From: an uncultured Candidatus Melainabacteria bacterium
GTDB lineage: Bacteria > Cyanobacteriota > Vampirovibrionia > Gastranaerophilales > Gastranaerophilaceae
Reading direction: 5' to 3'
Length of the DNA: 64,000 nucleotides
NCBI GenBank assembly: GCA_934693165.1
Contig: CAKUUX010000006.1
Span: 60,651-124,650 of the forward strand
The notes under the pieces are model-generated. The model was not told the origin of the DNA. It saw nothing but the letters and a program-made list of their open reading frames with translations, and did no database searches. Positions 63,957-64,000 of the stretch are shown piece after piece; position 1 is the stretch's first letter; every line of letters begins with the position of its first letter. The position numbers were made by a program, and so were the translations under genes.

Positions 63957-64000
63957 CTTTCTTTAAACAAATCTTCGGGCTTTATATTTAACGCACGAGC
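63953..64000 (-). CDS. C-terminal end of a probable XRE-family HTH regulator (partial)
   Basis: The minus strand enters from the right edge and reads ARALNIKPEDLFKES before TAG at 63953-63955. The ALNIxPEDLF pattern is typical of the last helix of XRE/Cro HTH domains (ALNVSPEDLF). Only 15 residues are visible. Confidence 0.5.
   Translation of the reverse strand, partial: ARALNIKPEDLFKES

Noticed and set aside
1..64000. CRISPR arrays and rRNA genes
   Set aside because: No regularly spaced repeats with unique spacers and no rRNA-like sequence were seen on either strand.

Overview
The window is AT-rich, gene-dense DNA from an anaerobic, fermentative, double-membraned bacterium. The evidence is a pyruvate formate-lyase system, an aldehyde/alcohol dehydrogenase pair, a TpsB outer-membrane transporter with its TpsA haemagglutinin, and several lipoproteins. 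The best guess is a gut Gastranaerophilales-type (Melainabacteria/Vampirovibrionia) genome. This rests on the gene mix, the composition and the many proteins without Sec signals whose N-termini end in short F-G-like motifs. It is inference, because no rRNA or marker phylogeny is present in the window.

Layout. 1-5.4 kb: trpR-trpB on the minus strand, diverging from pflB, a separately encoded glycyl-radical domain and pflA. 5.4-9.6 kb: a possible small RNA, an aldehyde/alcohol dehydrogenase operon with a palindrome over its -10, and two unknown proteins. 9.6-13.2 kb: two calpain-like cysteine proteases flanking a DMT permease. 13.4-20.8 kb: small membrane proteins, a STAS / SpoIIE-HATPase / methyltransferase / ogt operon, ferritin and a SulP transporter. 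20.8-24.4 kb: a four-gene operon (unknown protein, opine dehydrogenase-family enzyme, MFS exporter, DtxR/MntR regulator) behind a strong promoter with a TTAG-type palindrome. 24.4-30.1 kb: a secreted HExxH protein and a divergent two-partner secretion pair. 30.2-30.7 kb: tRNA-Val surrounded by tRNA-derived repeats. 30.7-39.5 kb: mtaB, gpmI, a SNF2 helicase, CCA-family nucleotidyltransferase, rsmE and a pentapeptide protein. 39.5-44.1 kb: a signalling operon of two LuxR-type response regulators, a TPR protein and a GAF-HD-GYP protein with no kinase. 44.1-57.9 kb: glycosyltransferase, carbonic anhydrase, a UvrD helicase-nuclease, a CHAP amidase, lipoproteins, a cupin whose ribosome binding site lies in a perfect hairpin, Hsp20, two transporters and a 5'-nucleotidase-like phosphoesterase. 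57.9-61.8 kb: a restriction-modification island with two m5C methyltransferases and a probable restriction enzyme. 61.8-64 kb: a HExxH protein, a small protein and the end of an HTH regulator.

Functional picture. Mixed-acid/ethanol fermentation is represented by PFL and the ADH/ALDH pair. Metal handling is represented by ferritin and the DtxR-opine-exporter operon. Surface and effector functions are represented by the TPS pair, calpain-like proteases, the CHAP enzyme and metalloprotease-like proteins. The strongest candidates for something new are the naturally split pyruvate formate-lyase, the putative metal-controlled opine/metallophore operon, the shared non-Sec N-terminal motif on effector-like enzymes, and the predicted leaderless, self-regulated trpRB transcript.
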